Shown: positions 8,084 through 16,548, counted from the first letter of the stretch. The stretch: DNA of 64,000 nt from Azoarcus sp. TTM-91 (GCF_012911025.1 NZ_WUEI01000004.1:62001-126000); one strand, 5' to 3'. Translations and numbers: made by a program. The notes: generated from the letters alone by a model not told the origin.

Positions 8084-10005
8084 GGGCGCTGCGCAAGCTG
8101 TTCTCCTTCAACGGCGGGGTCAAGCCGGCACCGCACAAAGCGGCTTCCATCGCCGAGCCCATCGCCATCGCCCCGCTGCCGGAACGGTTGATGGTGCCCC
8201 TGTGGCAGAGCACCGGTGCGGCGGCCTTGCCACTGGTGCAGGCTGGCGACCGGGTACTCAAGGGCCAGCGCATCGGTGCGGCGGACGGCGGCCTGTCGGT
8301 CGCGGTACACGCACCAAGCTCCGGCACCGTGCTGGAGATCGGCCCGCAACCCATGGCGCACCCATCCGGCCTGCTGGCACCCGCCATCGTGCTGGCGACG
8401 GATGGCGAGGAGCGCTGGACAGAGCTGGAGCCGGTCAATGTCGGCGGCACGCCGCCGGACGCCCTGCGCGACATCCTGCGCGACGCCGGCATCGTCGGCC
8501 TGGGCGGCGCCGTCTTTCCCAGCCACCAGAAGCTGCGCCCCGGCGCGCATGGCACCCGCACGCTGATCATCAACGGCGCCGAATGCGAGCCCTTCATCAC
8601 CTGCGACGACATGCTGATGCGGGAACGCGCTGCCGGCGTCCTGCGCGGGGCGATGCTGATGAAGCACATCCTGCAGGCGCGGGAAATCCTCATCGGCATC
8701 GAGGACAACAAGCCCGAAGCCCTCGCCGCCATGCGGGCCGCAGCCGGCAGCGAGGCGGAGGTCGTCGCCGTGCCCACCCGCTATCCGGCTGGCGGCGCGA
8801 AGCAGTTGATCCGGGTACTCACCGGCATCGAGGTGCCGCATGGCCGGCGCTCCACCGATTACGGCGTGCAGTGCTTCAACGTCGGCACCGCCTTCGCCAT
8901 CCATCAGGCACTGGACCACGGCCAACCGCTGATCTCGCGCCTCGTCACCGTGGCCGGCAACGTCGCCCGGCCGCGCAACTACGAAGTGCTGATCGGCACG
9001 GCGATGCGGGAAGTAGTGGCACTGGCCGGCCCCCGCCCGGACACCAACCGCTACATCATGGGCGGCCCGATGATGGGCCTGCCAATGCCCGGGTTCGACG
9101 TGCCAGTGGTGAAGGCCACCAACGCCATCCTCGCCGGCAGCCCGACGCTGTTCCCGCCGGCGCCGCCGGAGCAACCCTGCATACGCTGCGGCGACTGCGC
9201 CCGCGCCTGCCCGGCCGACCTCCAGCCGCTGGAACTCTACTGGTTCAGCCGCGCCCGTAACTTCGGCAAGGCGCAGGAATACCACCTGTTCGACTGCATC
9301 GAATGCGGCTGCTGCGCCTACGTCTGCCCAGCCCACATCCCGCTGGTGGATTACTACCGCTATGCCAAGAGCGAGGTCTGGGCGCGCGAGCGCGAGAAGG
9401 AGGCCGCCGACGCCGCCCGCCAGCGCTTCGAGTTCCGTAACTTCCGCCAGGAACGCGAGGACAGCGAGAAAGCGGCCAAGCTGGCCGCGCGCAACGCGGC
9501 CGCCGCAGCGGCCGCCCGCGCCGCTGCCGACAGCCCTGCGCCCAGCGCGACAGCCGCTGAGCCGGCGGAGCCAGCCGCCGAAGGTCAGAAGAAAGCGCTG
9601 ATCGCCGCCGCCCTGGCTCGTGCCCAGGCGCAGCAGGCCGCTGCACCGCCACGCAACACCGACGACCTGAGCGCCGAAACGCAAGCCGAAATCGCCGCCA
9701 TCGAAGCCCGTCGCCAGGAACCCGCCACCACCGCCAACATCGCCGGCGGCGACGCCACCGGGACTTCCGCCACGCCAACGGCGATGCCCGCCGCGGCCGA
9801 CAAGAAGAAGGCACTGATCGCCGCCGCCCTGGCCCGCGCCCAGGCGCAGCAGGCCGCCGCGCCGCCGCGCAACACCGACAAGCTGAGCGCCGAAACCCAG
9901 GCCGAGATCGCGGCCATCGAAGCCCGCCGCCAGCAAGCCGCCCGCCTTCCGCCCGAGCCTGCACCGGAACCGCCGCGAGAGCCGCCGCTGGAACCACCGA
10001 AATGA
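8080..10005 (+). CDS. rsxC: Rnf/Rsx electron transport complex subunit C with repeated C-terminal extension
   Basis: 641 residues. RnfC is the peripheral FMN and Fe-S subunit that reacts with NADH. Seen are the glycine-rich nucleotide region ([13 protein letters not shown]), [21 protein letters not shown] and two 4Fe-4S motifs ([24 protein letters not shown]) near residues 365-420. After ~460 it continues as an Ala/Gln/Arg-rich tail with two near-identical 43-residue units, each beginning [16 protein letters not shown]. Tail repeats are also known in enterobacterial RsxC; their role is unclear. The start is the ATG inside the rsxB stop (ATGA), and the stop overlaps rsxD likewise. Confidence 0.95.
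   Translation: MRALRKLFSFNGGVKPAPHKAASIAEPIAIAPLPERLMVPLWQSTGAAALPLVQAGDRVLKGQRIGAADGGLSVAVHAPSSGTVLEIGPQPMAHPSGLLAPAIVLATDGEERWTELEPVNVGGTPPDALRDILRDAGIVGLGGAVFPSHQKLRPGAHGTRTLIINGAECEPFITCDDMLMRERAAGVLRGAMLMKHILQAREILIGIEDNKPEALAAMRAAAGSEAEVVAVPTRYPAGGAKQLIRVLTGIEVPHGRRSTDYGVQCFNVGTAFAIHQALDHGQPLISRLVTVAGNVARPRNYEVLIGTAMREVVALAGPRPDTNRYIMGGPMMGLPMPGFDVPVVKATNAILAGSPTLFPPAPPEQPCIRCGDCARACPADLQPLELYWFSRARNFGKAQEYHLFDCIECGCCAYVCPAHIPLVDYYRYAKSEVWAREREKEAADAARQRFEFRNFRQEREDSEKAAKLAARNAAAAAAARAAADSPAPSATAAEPAEPAAEGQKKALIAAALARAQAQQAAAPPRNTDDLSAETQAEIAAIEARRQEPATTANIAGGDATGTSATPTAMPAAADKKKALIAAALARAQAQQAAAPPRNTDKLSAETQAEIAAIEARRQQAARLPPEPAPEPPREPPLEPPK
9589..9717 (+). repeat. rsxC tail repeat, unit 1 (129 bp)
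   Basis: Encodes 43 residues from [16 protein letters not shown] to AAIEARRQ. Differs from unit 2 by one residue (Asp versus Lys in NTDDLS/NTDKLS), although many synonymous changes are visible. Confidence 0.85.
9805..9933 (+). repeat. rsxC tail repeat, unit 2 (129 bp)
   Basis: Second copy of the 43-residue unit, starting 216 nt after unit 1. The protein sequence is conserved better than the DNA, which suggests selection on the helix. Confidence 0.85.
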
Positions 10006-11009
10006 TGCACTCCCCCTTCCTGAGGCCCGCTCCAGGCGTGCGCGGCGTGATGCTGACGGTGCTGCTGGCGCTGCTGCCGGGCATCGCCGTCTATGCCTGG
10101 CAGTTCGGTGCCGGCATCCTGGTCAATCTGCTGCTCGCCAGTTGCACGGCGGTGGCAGCCGAAGCCGCGATGCTGCGGCTGCGCGGCCGCGCCGTCGGGC
10201 TGGCGGTGGGCGATCTCTCCGCCCTGGTCACCGCCTGGCTGGTCGCGCTGTCGCTGCCGCCGCTGGTGCCCTGGTGGCTGACGGTGCTGGCGGTGCTGAT
10301 CGCCATCGTCGCCGCCAAGCACCTTTACGGCGGCCTCGGCCAGAACCCATTCAACCCGGCAATGGCGGCCTACTGCGCGATGATCGTCGCCTATCCGGCG
10401 TTGATGTCGCAGTGGCCGGCGCCCGGCCAGCTGGATTTCGGCGCGCAACTGGATCTCATCCTCGGCGGCCCGCGGAACATCGACGCCATCAGCAGCGCCA
10501 CCGTGCTGGATGCCCTGCGCACCGGCCTGCGCACGCCCGGCGCCACGGTGGATGCGCTGCGCCAGACCTCGCCCTTCGGCGCCGTCGGCGGCAGCGGCTG
10601 GGAGTGGGTGGGCGCGGCCTACCTGCTCGGCGGCTTCCTGCTGCTCGCCCGCCGCGTCATCACCTGGCACATGCCGCTGGCCTTCCTGCTCACGCTGGCG
10701 CTGGTGTCCGGCGTAGCCTGGTTGATACATCCCGCGCAATTCGCCCCGCCCTGGTTCCACCTCGCCTCCGGCGGCACGCTGCTGGCCGCCTTCTTCATCA
10801 TCACCGACCCGGTTTCCGGCGCCACCACGCCGCGCGGCAAGCTCATCTTCGGCGCAGGCATCGCCCTGGTGGCCTGGCTCATTCGCAGCTTCGGCGCCTA
10901 TCCGGAAGGCATCGCCTTCGCCGTGCTGCTGATGAACATCTGCGTGCCGCTGATCGACATGAAGACCCAACCGCCGGTCTTCGGCCACCGCGGAGGCGAA
11001 TCTCCATGA
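10002..11009 (+). CDS. rsxD: Rnf/Rsx electron transport complex subunit D
   Basis: 335 residues, about ten membrane segments, related to NqrB. The covalent FMN attachment motif is visible as DPVSGATTPRGK (the Thr of SGAT is the flavin site). Other signatures are RPAPGVRGVM, GGLGQNPFNPAM and MKTQPPVFGHR. Its ATG overlaps the rsxC stop and its end overlaps rsxG, so translation of C, D and G is coupled. Confidence 0.95.
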   Translation: MMHSPFLRPAPGVRGVMLTVLLALLPGIAVYAWQFGAGILVNLLLASCTAVAAEAAMLRLRGRAVGLAVGDLSALVTAWLVALSLPPLVPWWLTVLAVLIAIVAAKHLYGGLGQNPFNPAMAAYCAMIVAYPALMSQWPAPGQLDFGAQLDLILGGPRNIDAISSATVLDALRTGLRTPGATVDALRQTSPFGAVGGSGWEWVGAAYLLGGFLLLARRVITWHMPLAFLLTLALVSGVAWLIHPAQFAPPWFHLASGGTLLAAFFIITDPVSGATTPRGKLIFGAGIALVAWLIRSFGAYPEGIAFAVLLMNICVPLIDMKTQPPVFGHRGGESP

Positions 11010-11677
11010 ACGCCGAGCTCCCCGGCAAGGGCCCGAACGCGGCCCGGACGGCGTTGCGCACCGCCGCCATCATGCTGCTGTTCACCCTGGTCTTCACCGC
11101 GGTCATGGCCTACACCTATCACGCCACCCGGCCAGCCATCGAGGCCTCGCGGGAGCAGGAACAGATGCGGCTGGTGGATGAGGTGCTGCCGCCGGGCAGC
11201 TATGACAACGCCTTGCTGGAAGACTACGTGGTCGTCGGCAGCAGGCCGCCGCCTGGCGTGGACAAGGGCGCCCGCATCTGGCGCGCCCGCCGAGCCGGAG
11301 AGCCCGTCGCGCTGGTGATCGAGGCGCTGGCGCCGGACGGCTACGCTGGCCGCATCGCCCTGCTCGTTGCCCTCGGCGCCGATGGCCGGGTGAGCGGCGT
11401 GCGCGTCACCGCCCACAGGGAGACGCCGGGCCTGGGCGACTACATCGACCCGCGCAAGGACCGCGACAAGCATTCGCCCTGGATCGCCCAGTTCGCCGGC
11501 CGCAGCGACGAGCCCGCCAGCTGGCTGCCGACCAAGGACGGCGGCACGCTGGCCTATCGCAGCGGCGCCACCATCAGCGCCCGCGCCGTCGGCCAGGCGG
11601 TGGGCCGAGCAGCCGGCTGGGCCCGCGCCCAGGGCCGGCAGCTCTACGACGCCCCCGCCGGCAGCCGGCTACCCTGA
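11006..11677 (+). CDS. rsxG: Rnf/Rsx electron transport complex subunit G
   Basis: 223 residues: one N-terminal membrane helix (~20-42) and a periplasmic FMN-binding domain related to NqrC. The flavin-linking motif is YRSGATISARAV near residue 185, and THRETPGLG-type sequence (TAHRETPGLGDYI) is also present. The start is the ATG at 11006, overlapping the rsxD stop. The order A-B-C-D-G-E matches the usual proteobacterial operon. Confidence 0.95.
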   Translation: MNAELPGKGPNAARTALRTAAIMLLFTLVFTAVMAYTYHATRPAIEASREQEQMRLVDEVLPPGSYDNALLEDYVVVGSRPPPGVDKGARIWRARRAGEPVALVIEALAPDGYAGRIALLVALGADGRVSGVRVTAHRETPGLGDYIDPRKDRDKHSPWIAQFAGRSDEPASWLPTKDGGTLAYRSGATISARAVGQAVGRAAGWARAQGRQLYDAPAGSRLP

Positions 11678-11687
11678 GGAAGGCACC

Positions 11688-12395
11688 ATGACCCGTCAGG
11701 AATTCCGCGAACTCGCCCACAACGGACTGTGGAAGCAGAACCCCGGCCTCGCTCAACTGCTGGGCCTGTGCCCGCTGCTGGCCATCAGCACCAACATGGT
11801 CAATGCGGTCAGCCTCGGGCTGGCGACCATCCTGGTGATGGCGCTCTCCAACCTGGCGGTGGCCTGCCTGCGCAACTTCATCCCCTACGAGATTCGCATC
11901 CCGGTCTTCATCCTCATCATCGCCGCCCTGGTCACCGTGGTGGATCTGGCCTTCAACGCCTACTTCCACAGCCTCTACCTGGTATTGGGCATCTTCATCC
12001 CGCTGATCGTCACCAACTGCATCGTGCTCGCCCGGGTGGAGGCCTACGCCGCCAAGAACCCGGCACTGACCTCAACAGTGGACGCCATCATGATGGGCAC
12101 CGGCCTGCTGGGCGTACTCGCCGTCCTCGGCGGCCTGCGGGAGTTGGCCGCCAGCGGCACCCTGCTGGCCGGCATCGAGATGGTGTTGCCCGGTGCCAGC
12201 GGGCTGCAGGTCTTCGGCGACGACTACCCCGGCTTCCTGCTCGCCGCGCTGCCGCCGGGCGCCTTCTTCACCCTCGGCTGCCTGATCGCCGCTTACAACG
12301 CCATCAACCAGCGCCGTGCCGCCCGCCGCCTGCAAGCGCCCGCCCCATCGGCGGACGGTCAGCAGGCCGGCGCGAGCGCCCCGCTCACTTCCTGA
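11688..12395 (+). CDS. rsxE: Rnf/Rsx electron transport complex subunit E
   Basis: 235 residues with six hydrophobic segments, paralogous to RsxA. Signatures are NGLWKQNPGLAQLLGLCPLLA, RIPVFILIIAALVTVVDL, and IVTNCIVLARVEAYA. A good GAGGAAG ribosome site precedes the ATG. With RsxA it forms the membrane core that carries electrons between RsxB/D and the other side. It ends the operon proper, and nth follows after 12 nt. Confidence 0.95.
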   Translation: MTRQEFRELAHNGLWKQNPGLAQLLGLCPLLAISTNMVNAVSLGLATILVMALSNLAVACLRNFIPYEIRIPVFILIIAALVTVVDLAFNAYFHSLYLVLGIFIPLIVTNCIVLARVEAYAAKNPALTSTVDAIMMGTGLLGVLAVLGGLRELAASGTLLAGIEMVLPGASGLQVFGDDYPGFLLAALPPGAFFTLGCLIAAYNAINQRRAARRLQAPAPSADGQQAGASAPLTS

Positions 12396-12407
12396 CCGCC
12401 GCCTACG

Positions 12408-13049
12408 ATGCCCACGATGAAACGCGACGCGATACGTGAATTCTTCCGCCGCCTCGCCGAAGCCAACCCGGAACCCAAGACCGAGCTCGAATACGGCAGC
12501 GCCTATCAGCTGCTGGTCGCCGTCGTCCTCTCCGCCCAGGCGACGGACAAGGGGGTGAACATCGCCACCCGCAAGCTGTTCGCCGCGGCGCCGACGCCCG
12601 AGGAAATGGTGAGCCTGGGCGAGGCCGGGGTAACCGAATACATCAAGACCATAGGCCTGTTCCGCAACAAGGCGAAGAACGTGGTGGCGCTGTCCCGCCT
12701 GCTGCTGGAGCGCCACGGCGGCGAAGTGCCGCAGCAGCGCGAGGCACTGGAAGCCCTGCCCGGCGTCGGCCGCAAGACCGCCAACGTGGTGCTCAACACC
12801 GTGTTCCGGCACCCGGTGATGGCGGTGGACACACACATCTTCCGCGTTGCCAACCGCACCGGCCTTGCGCCTGGCAAGGACGTGGTGGCGGTGGAACAGG
12901 CGCTGCTGAAGCGCGTTCCCAAGGACTACCTGCTGGACGCCCACCACTGGCTCATCCTGCACGGACGCTACGTCTGCGTCGCCCGCAAGCCCCTGTGCGG
13001 ACAATGCATCGTGCGCGACCTGTGCTGTTTCCGTGACAAGACCGCCTGA
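12408..13049 (+). CDS. nth: Endonuclease III (DNA glycosylase/AP lyase)
   Basis: 213 residues, close to E. coli Nth (211). It removes oxidised pyrimidines and cuts the abasic site. Catalytic Lys123 is in the helix-hairpin-helix motif LPGVGRKTANVV and Asp141 in VDTHIFRV. The C-terminal 4Fe-4S loop has the C-x6-C-x2-C-x5-C spacing (CVARKPLCGQCIVRDLC). Two ATGs lie in frame (12408 and 12417), both without a clear ribosome site. Linkage of nth to rsx/rnf is common in proteobacteria and suggests co-transcription with rsxE. Confidence 0.95.
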   Translation: MPTMKRDAIREFFRRLAEANPEPKTELEYGSAYQLLVAVVLSAQATDKGVNIATRKLFAAAPTPEEMVSLGEAGVTEYIKTIGLFRNKAKNVVALSRLLLERHGGEVPQQREALEALPGVGRKTANVVLNTVFRHPVMAVDTHIFRVANRTGLAPGKDVVAVEQALLKRVPKDYLLDAHHWLILHGRYVCVARKPLCGQCIVRDLCCFRDKTA

Positions 13050-13078
13050 AGGCGGCCGCCCCCCAGGAGAACTGCCCC

Positions 13079-13510
13079 ATGTTCAATCCCAGCCGCGACC
13101 AGGTCCGCTCCTTCTTCATCGAGGCCTGGCGCAAGCACCGCGCGCATGAAGTCCTGACCCCGCTGGAAGCGATCGCCGCCGACATCATCGGCCTGCATCC
13201 GGAGTACCACGCCGTGGTGGAAGACCCGGACGCAATAGACCGCGACTTCAGCCCGGACGATGGCCAGCTCAATCCCTTCCTCCATCTATCGCTGCACCTT
13301 GCCATCGAGGAACAGCTGTCCATCGACCAGCCGCCGGGCATACGCGCCGCCTTCAATACCGCTTGCGAAAAGCGCGGTAGCCGTCACGATGCGATGCACG
13401 ACGCGCTGGAATGCCTGGGCGAAACGCTGTTCGACGCCCAGCGCAAGGGCGGCCAACCGGATGGCGCGGCCTATGTCAGCTGCGTGCTGAGGCGGGCACA
13501 GCGCCACTGA
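13079..13510 (+). CDS. DUF1841 family protein
   Basis: 143 residues, soluble and mostly helical. The family signature is the N-terminal MFNPSRDQVRSFFIEAWRKH and the central HPEYHAVV ... NPFLHLSLHLAIEEQLSIDQPPG, with several conserved histidines. The function of DUF1841 is unknown; it often follows nth or sits near rnf genes in betaproteobacteria. An AGGAG ribosome site lies 9 nt before the ATG. Conserved His residues (for example HEVL, HLSLHLA, RHDAMHDALE) hint at metal binding, which is an inference. Confidence 0.85.
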   Translation: MFNPSRDQVRSFFIEAWRKHRAHEVLTPLEAIAADIIGLHPEYHAVVEDPDAIDRDFSPDDGQLNPFLHLSLHLAIEEQLSIDQPPGIRAAFNTACEKRGSRHDAMHDALECLGETLFDAQRKGGQPDGAAYVSCVLRRAQRH

Positions 13511-13520
13511 AGCGCCCCTC

Positions 13521-13542
13521 GGATATCCGCAATTGCATATCC
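13521..13542. repeat. Inverted repeat GGATAT-N10-ATATCC
   Basis: Two perfect 6-bp arms flank a spacer containing the palindrome GCAATTGC. It begins 10 nt after the DUF1841 stop and ends 70 nt before the binding-protein gene. No T-run follows, so an operator is as likely as a terminator. Confidence 0.4.
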
Positions 13543-13612
13543 CAAAAGGCAGAATGAAGAATGGCCGGCCGCCCACTCCGGGCATGAAAGCCTTTCCACC
13601 GGGGAAACGCCA

Positions 13613-14746
13613 ATGTCTTCATTCCGCCTTTGCTTCGGTGTCTGGCTGCTTGCCCTGGCACCCATCGCCGCAACCGCCTTCGCCGCCCTGCCCGCCCAGG
13701 CCAAGGAAATCGTCGTCGGCCAGGTCGCACCCTTCTCCGGTTCGCAGGCTGTCACCGGCAAGGCCATCCACGCCGGCGCCAAGCTCTATATCGACCATGT
13801 GAACGGCCAGGGCGGCATCAATGGCCAGCAGATCCGACTGGTGACCCGCGACGACGCCCAGAAGCCGCAGGAAACCGTGCGGCTGGTGAAGAGCCTGGTG
13901 CAGGAAGAAGCGCCGGTGGCGCTGCTGGGCACAGTGGGAACAGACAACGTCAAGGCCCTGATCGACGACGGCGTGCTGGTGCGCAGTTCGCTGCCGCTGG
14001 TCGGTGCGGTGTCCGGCGCCAGCGCGGTCATCGGCGCGCCCGCAGTATTCGTGGTCAAGGCCAGCTACCACGACGAGGTGAGCCGGCTGTTCGAGAAACT
14101 CTCCAACCTCACCATCACTCGGGTCGGCCTGGTTTACCAGGACGATGCACTCGGCCAGGACGTGCTCGCCGGCGCCGACAAGGCCGCGGCCAACCGCGGC
14201 ATCCAGCTGTTGGCCAAAGTCGGATACCCGCGCAATACCACCGAAGTAAGCACGGCGGTGATCGAGATGCTGAAAGCGGAGCCGCAGGCCATCTTCCTCG
14301 GCGCCACAACCGCCGCCGCCATCGAATTCGTCCGCCAATACCGCGCCCGGGGCGGCCTGGCGACGATCTACGGGCTCTCCATCATCGACACCCAGCAGTT
14401 GCTGACCCAGCTGGGGCCGGAGACGGCCCGCGGCTTTGCCTTCTCGGTGGTGCTGCCGCTGGAAAGCCAGCACACGCTGGCGGTGAACCGGGAGTACCTC
14501 AAGCTGAAGGCCGGGGCGCAAAACCCCGATCTGTCGGCCCGCTCCATCGAAGGCTTCATCGCCGCCAAGGCACTGGTCACCGCCCTGCGCCAGAACAGCT
14601 CGGCAGGCAACCCGCTGCGGGCGCTGCAGTCCATGCGCAGCCAGGATCTGGGCGGCTACATGCTGGACTTCGGCACGCCTGGCCGCCCCGGCTCGGCGCT
14701 GGTCGACTTCGCGATGATAGGCAGCGGCGGCCGCATCATCCATTGA
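13613..14746 (+). CDS. ABC-type branched-chain amino acid-like substrate-binding protein (orphan)
   Basis: 377 residues: a signal peptide of about 30 residues (ending ALPAQAKE) followed by a type I periplasmic binding fold (Peripla_BP_6). Typical are IVVGQVAPFSGSQAVTGKAI, GGINGQQIRLVTRDDAQKP, LLGTVGTDN and YQDDALGQDVL. Relatives bind Leu/Ile/Val, amides, urea or aromatic acids. No permease or ATPase genes are adjacent, so it may serve a transporter elsewhere or act with a sensor. It has its own GGGGAAA ribosome site. The ligand cannot be read from the sequence. Confidence 0.85.
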   Translation: MSSFRLCFGVWLLALAPIAATAFAALPAQAKEIVVGQVAPFSGSQAVTGKAIHAGAKLYIDHVNGQGGINGQQIRLVTRDDAQKPQETVRLVKSLVQEEAPVALLGTVGTDNVKALIDDGVLVRSSLPLVGAVSGASAVIGAPAVFVVKASYHDEVSRLFEKLSNLTITRVGLVYQDDALGQDVLAGADKAAANRGIQLLAKVGYPRNTTEVSTAVIEMLKAEPQAIFLGATTAAAIEFVRQYRARGGLATIYGLSIIDTQQLLTQLGPETARGFAFSVVLPLESQHTLAVNREYLKLKAGAQNPDLSARSIEGFIAAKALVTALRQNSSAGNPLRALQSMRSQDLGGYMLDFGTPGRPGSALVDFAMIGSGGRIIH

Positions 14747-14777
14747 GGGCAAGGCCGGTCCGGCCGGCCGCAGCGAT

Positions 14778-15185
14778 TCAGATCGCCAACTTGATCAGCG
14801 GGCGCAGCAAATCGATTTCTACCTTGTGCTCGGCAAGGCTCAGCTGGTAGGCAACCGCGATCAGCCGCGCCCTCGTCGCCAGGGAGAGCTGGCGCGGCAG
14901 ATTGGCTACTTCCAGCTCCACCGCCTCCACGCACGCCTCCAGCAGATCCACCGCGATCACCGGCTCGCCAGCCGCAACCTCAACCGCCCGCCGGCCGGTC
15001 AATACATACAGCACGTCCACACCTTCACCGGCAATCGCCGCCAGGTAGGCCGCCCCAGGTAGGCGCTCCCCTTTCTCGTATTTCAATTGCGCTTGCTTCT
15101 GCACCCCTGCAAGCGAGCCGAAGTCGGCCTGGCTCATACCCAGACGCAACCGCTCACTCCTGAGCCGTTCTCCGATGGAGCCCAT
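14778..15185 (-). CDS. XRE-family helix-turn-helix regulator
   Basis: 135 residues. The N-terminal Cro/CI-type helix-turn-helix covers residues ~4-58: IGERLRSERLRLGMSQADFG, SLAGVQKQAQLKYEKGERLP, then AAYLAAIAGEGVDVLYVLTG. A helical C-terminal domain (~75-135) probably dimerises. It is transcribed divergently from an unknown 108-residue protein with 102 bp between them, and an inverted repeat sits in the promoter of the latter. Such regulators occur in phage-derived and stress modules; I see no phage genes around it. Confidence 0.85.
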   Translation of the reverse strand: MGSIGERLRSERLRLGMSQADFGSLAGVQKQAQLKYEKGERLPGAAYLAAIAGEGVDVLYVLTGRRAVEVAAGEPVIAVDLLEACVEAVELEVANLPRQLSLATRARLIAVAYQLSLAEHKVEIDLLRPLIKLAI

Positions 15186-15202
15186 TCACATCCTGAAAGA
15201 AG

Positions 15203-15231
15203 TTGACAGGTACGCATTCGCGTATCACTAT
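15203..15231 (+). promoter_or_regulatory. Promoter with TTGACA box toward the unknown small protein
   Basis: A perfect -35 TTGACA (15203-15208), 17-nt spacer, and a weak -10 CACTAT (15226-15231). The spacer holds the dyad at 15211-15224, the expected place for a repressor site. Confidence 0.5.
15211..15224. promoter_or_regulatory. Candidate XRE operator TACGC-ATTC-GCGTA
   Basis: Perfect 5-bp inverted arms with a 4-nt spacer, lying between the -35 and -10 of the rightward promoter and 26 nt from the XRE start. A second small palindrome, TTACGTAA, follows at about 15237. Confidence 0.45.
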
Positions 15232-15287
15232 CTGAATTACGTAAGCTATTTGGAACCCCCATCCGGAGTATTCCGTCCTGCACCGTC

Positions 15288-15614
15288 ATGCCAGAGCGCA
15301 CGAACCTGAGCCCGAGCAATGTCGTTCAGCACGGGCTGCAACTCATGGCGGTCTATGCGAATTCCGCGGAATCCGCTGCCGCCCGTTTTCTGGAAGGCCG
15401 GATAGCCGATCTTGAAGTTGCCGCCCAGACCATAGAACGCGACGCGGCCGCACTGAATACGACCTACACCACCATTGCGCGTCTGCTCGAGTTCGCCAAT
15501 GCACCGCATGAGCATCACATCCGCCTGGCGACGGCGCGTGACGCCCACCGGGATCGTCTGCACGCCTTGAATATCGGCATCTTTAGGGAATACCTGAAGA
15601 GAAGATCAGGCTAA
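15288..15614 (+). CDS. Unknown small protein divergent from the XRE regulator
   Basis: 108 residues; I do not recognise the family. It is predicted soluble and almost all helical, with Ala- and Glu/Arg-rich amphipathic stretches (ESAAARFLEGRIADLEVAAQ, TIARLLEFANAPHEHHIRLA) and a basic end (IFREYLKRRSG). No signal peptide, membrane segment or cysteine is seen. The start ATG has only a distant CCGGAG, so initiation may be weak or elsewhere. The divergent XRE gene and the dyad in its promoter suggest it is that regulator's main target. The promoter and clean reading frame support a real gene. Confidence 0.6.
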   Translation: MPERTNLSPSNVVQHGLQLMAVYANSAESAAARFLEGRIADLEVAAQTIERDAAALNTTYTTIARLLEFANAPHEHHIRLATARDAHRDRLHALNIGIFREYLKRRSG

Positions 15615-15746
15615 GCCTTTCCGCCCCCCTTGTCGGGGCACTGCGTCATACCCATCGATGGATTCGGGCGCAGGCACGCCCCACCGCGCCGCGCGCGCAG
15701 ACGCGGCGGGCCAGGAACGAATTATCCGCCCCCCGGCGCGAAAAAA

Positions 15747-15762
15747 CCCTGCTGCCGCAGGG
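15747..15762 (-). terminator. Intrinsic terminator of the cytochrome c pair
   Basis: On the minus strand the stem GCCCTGC/GCAGGG with loop GGCA is followed by six T. It starts 8 nt after the stop of the downstream cytochrome gene. Confidence 0.8.
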
Positions 15763-15769
15763 CTTCTTA

Positions 15770-16117
15770 TCACCGCTTGACGAACAGCCCCTGCTGACTC
15801 GCGAACCACGCGGCGAGATCCGCCATGTCCTGCCCGGACAGGGCCTGCACCTGCGCCGCCATGATCGGATCCTTGCGCTTGCCCGACTTGTAGTCATGCA
15901 AGGCCTGCAGCAGATAGCCCTCGTGCTGGCCGGCGATGCGCGGGAAATCCACCGTCTGGCTGTTGCCATCGGCCCCGTGGCAGGCGGCGCAAACCGCGGA
16001 CTTTTCCTTGCCAGCCGCCGGATCCGCAGCCTCCGCGGGCAAGGCGTGAAGCCAGGCCGGCAACAATGCAACCGACAGGGCGAGCACTGGTCGGGGGAGG
16101 ACGATGCGGGCGCTCAT
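15770..16117 (-). CDS. Monohaem cytochrome c, class I (second of pair)
   Basis: 115 residues: a signal peptide (about 31 residues, ending PAEA) and one class I haem domain. The haem site is CAACH in AVCAACHGADGN, and the Met ligand is probably in KDPIMAAQ. The end reads ALSGQDMADLAAWFASQQG, typical of the small periplasmic c553/c4-like cytochromes that carry electrons to oxidases or reductases. The start overlaps the stop of the upstream cytochrome gene by ATGA. It is similar to that neighbour across its length, so the pair looks like a tandem duplication, or two halves resembling a dihaem c4. Confidence 0.88.
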   Translation of the reverse strand: MSARIVLPRPVLALSVALLPAWLHALPAEAADPAAGKEKSAVCAACHGADGNSQTVDFPRIAGQHEGYLLQALHDYKSGKRKDPIMAAQVQALSGQDMADLAAWFASQQGLFVKR

Positions 16118-16434
16118 TTCCCACCTCCGTAGTAGGCGGCGAGGTCGGCCATGTCCTGGTCGCTGAGTCCACCGGCAATGCCCCGCATGGTGGGATGGCT
16201 GCGTGCGCCGCTCTTGTAGGCCTGCAGTGCCCGGACGATGTACTCCGGATGCTGTCCTCCCAACTTGGGAACCGGGTACACCTCCGGAAAGGAAGTACGG
16301 TAACCCGGTATGCCGTGGCAGCCGATGCACATCGAAATTTTTCCTTTCGCCGCTTCGGCATTTCCTTCGGCCGCGTTCGCGGAACTACAGGTGAGTGCCA
16401 CGCCTAGGGCCAGAAGCAGATGTCGCTTGAGCAT
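16114..16434 (-). CDS. Monohaem cytochrome c, class I (first of pair)
   Basis: 106 residues: a signal peptide (MLKRHLLLALGVALTCSSANA) and a class I haem domain with CIGCH and a likely Met ligand in SHPTMRGI. The tail GLSDQDMADLAAYYGG parallels the partner. A perfect GGAGGAGG ribosome site 6 nt before the ATG at 16434 fixes the start. It is divergent from the MoxR gene and may share the 142-bp promoter region with it. It probably shuttles electrons in the periplasm; the partner enzyme is not in the window. Confidence 0.88.
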   Translation of the reverse strand: MLKRHLLLALGVALTCSSANAAEGNAEAAKGKISMCIGCHGIPGYRTSFPEVYPVPKLGGQHPEYIVRALQAYKSGARSHPTMRGIAGGLSDQDMADLAAYYGGGK

Positions 16435-16542
16435 GCAGCCTCCTCCGTGTGGGTTGGATGCCGTTTCCGGCACCTTGGACGCACCCGGCTTCTTCTCGGA
16501 CCAGGGTCCGGCGACGGGCGGCGTACCGTCTAAACCTAGTCC

Positions 16543-16548
16543 TATAAT
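16543..16548 (+). promoter_or_regulatory. -10 element (TATAAT) for the MoxR gene
   Basis: TATAATCGCCG lies 28 nt before the ATG at 16577. It has the same form and spacing as the elements at 348 and 6878. No good -35 is visible. Confidence 0.6.

Noticed and set aside
9005-9010. A second NADH-linked system beyond Rnf and complex I
   Set aside because: All Fe-S and flavin motifs in the 7.5-11.7 kb stretch belong to the Rnf subunits B, C, D and G; nothing extra is present.
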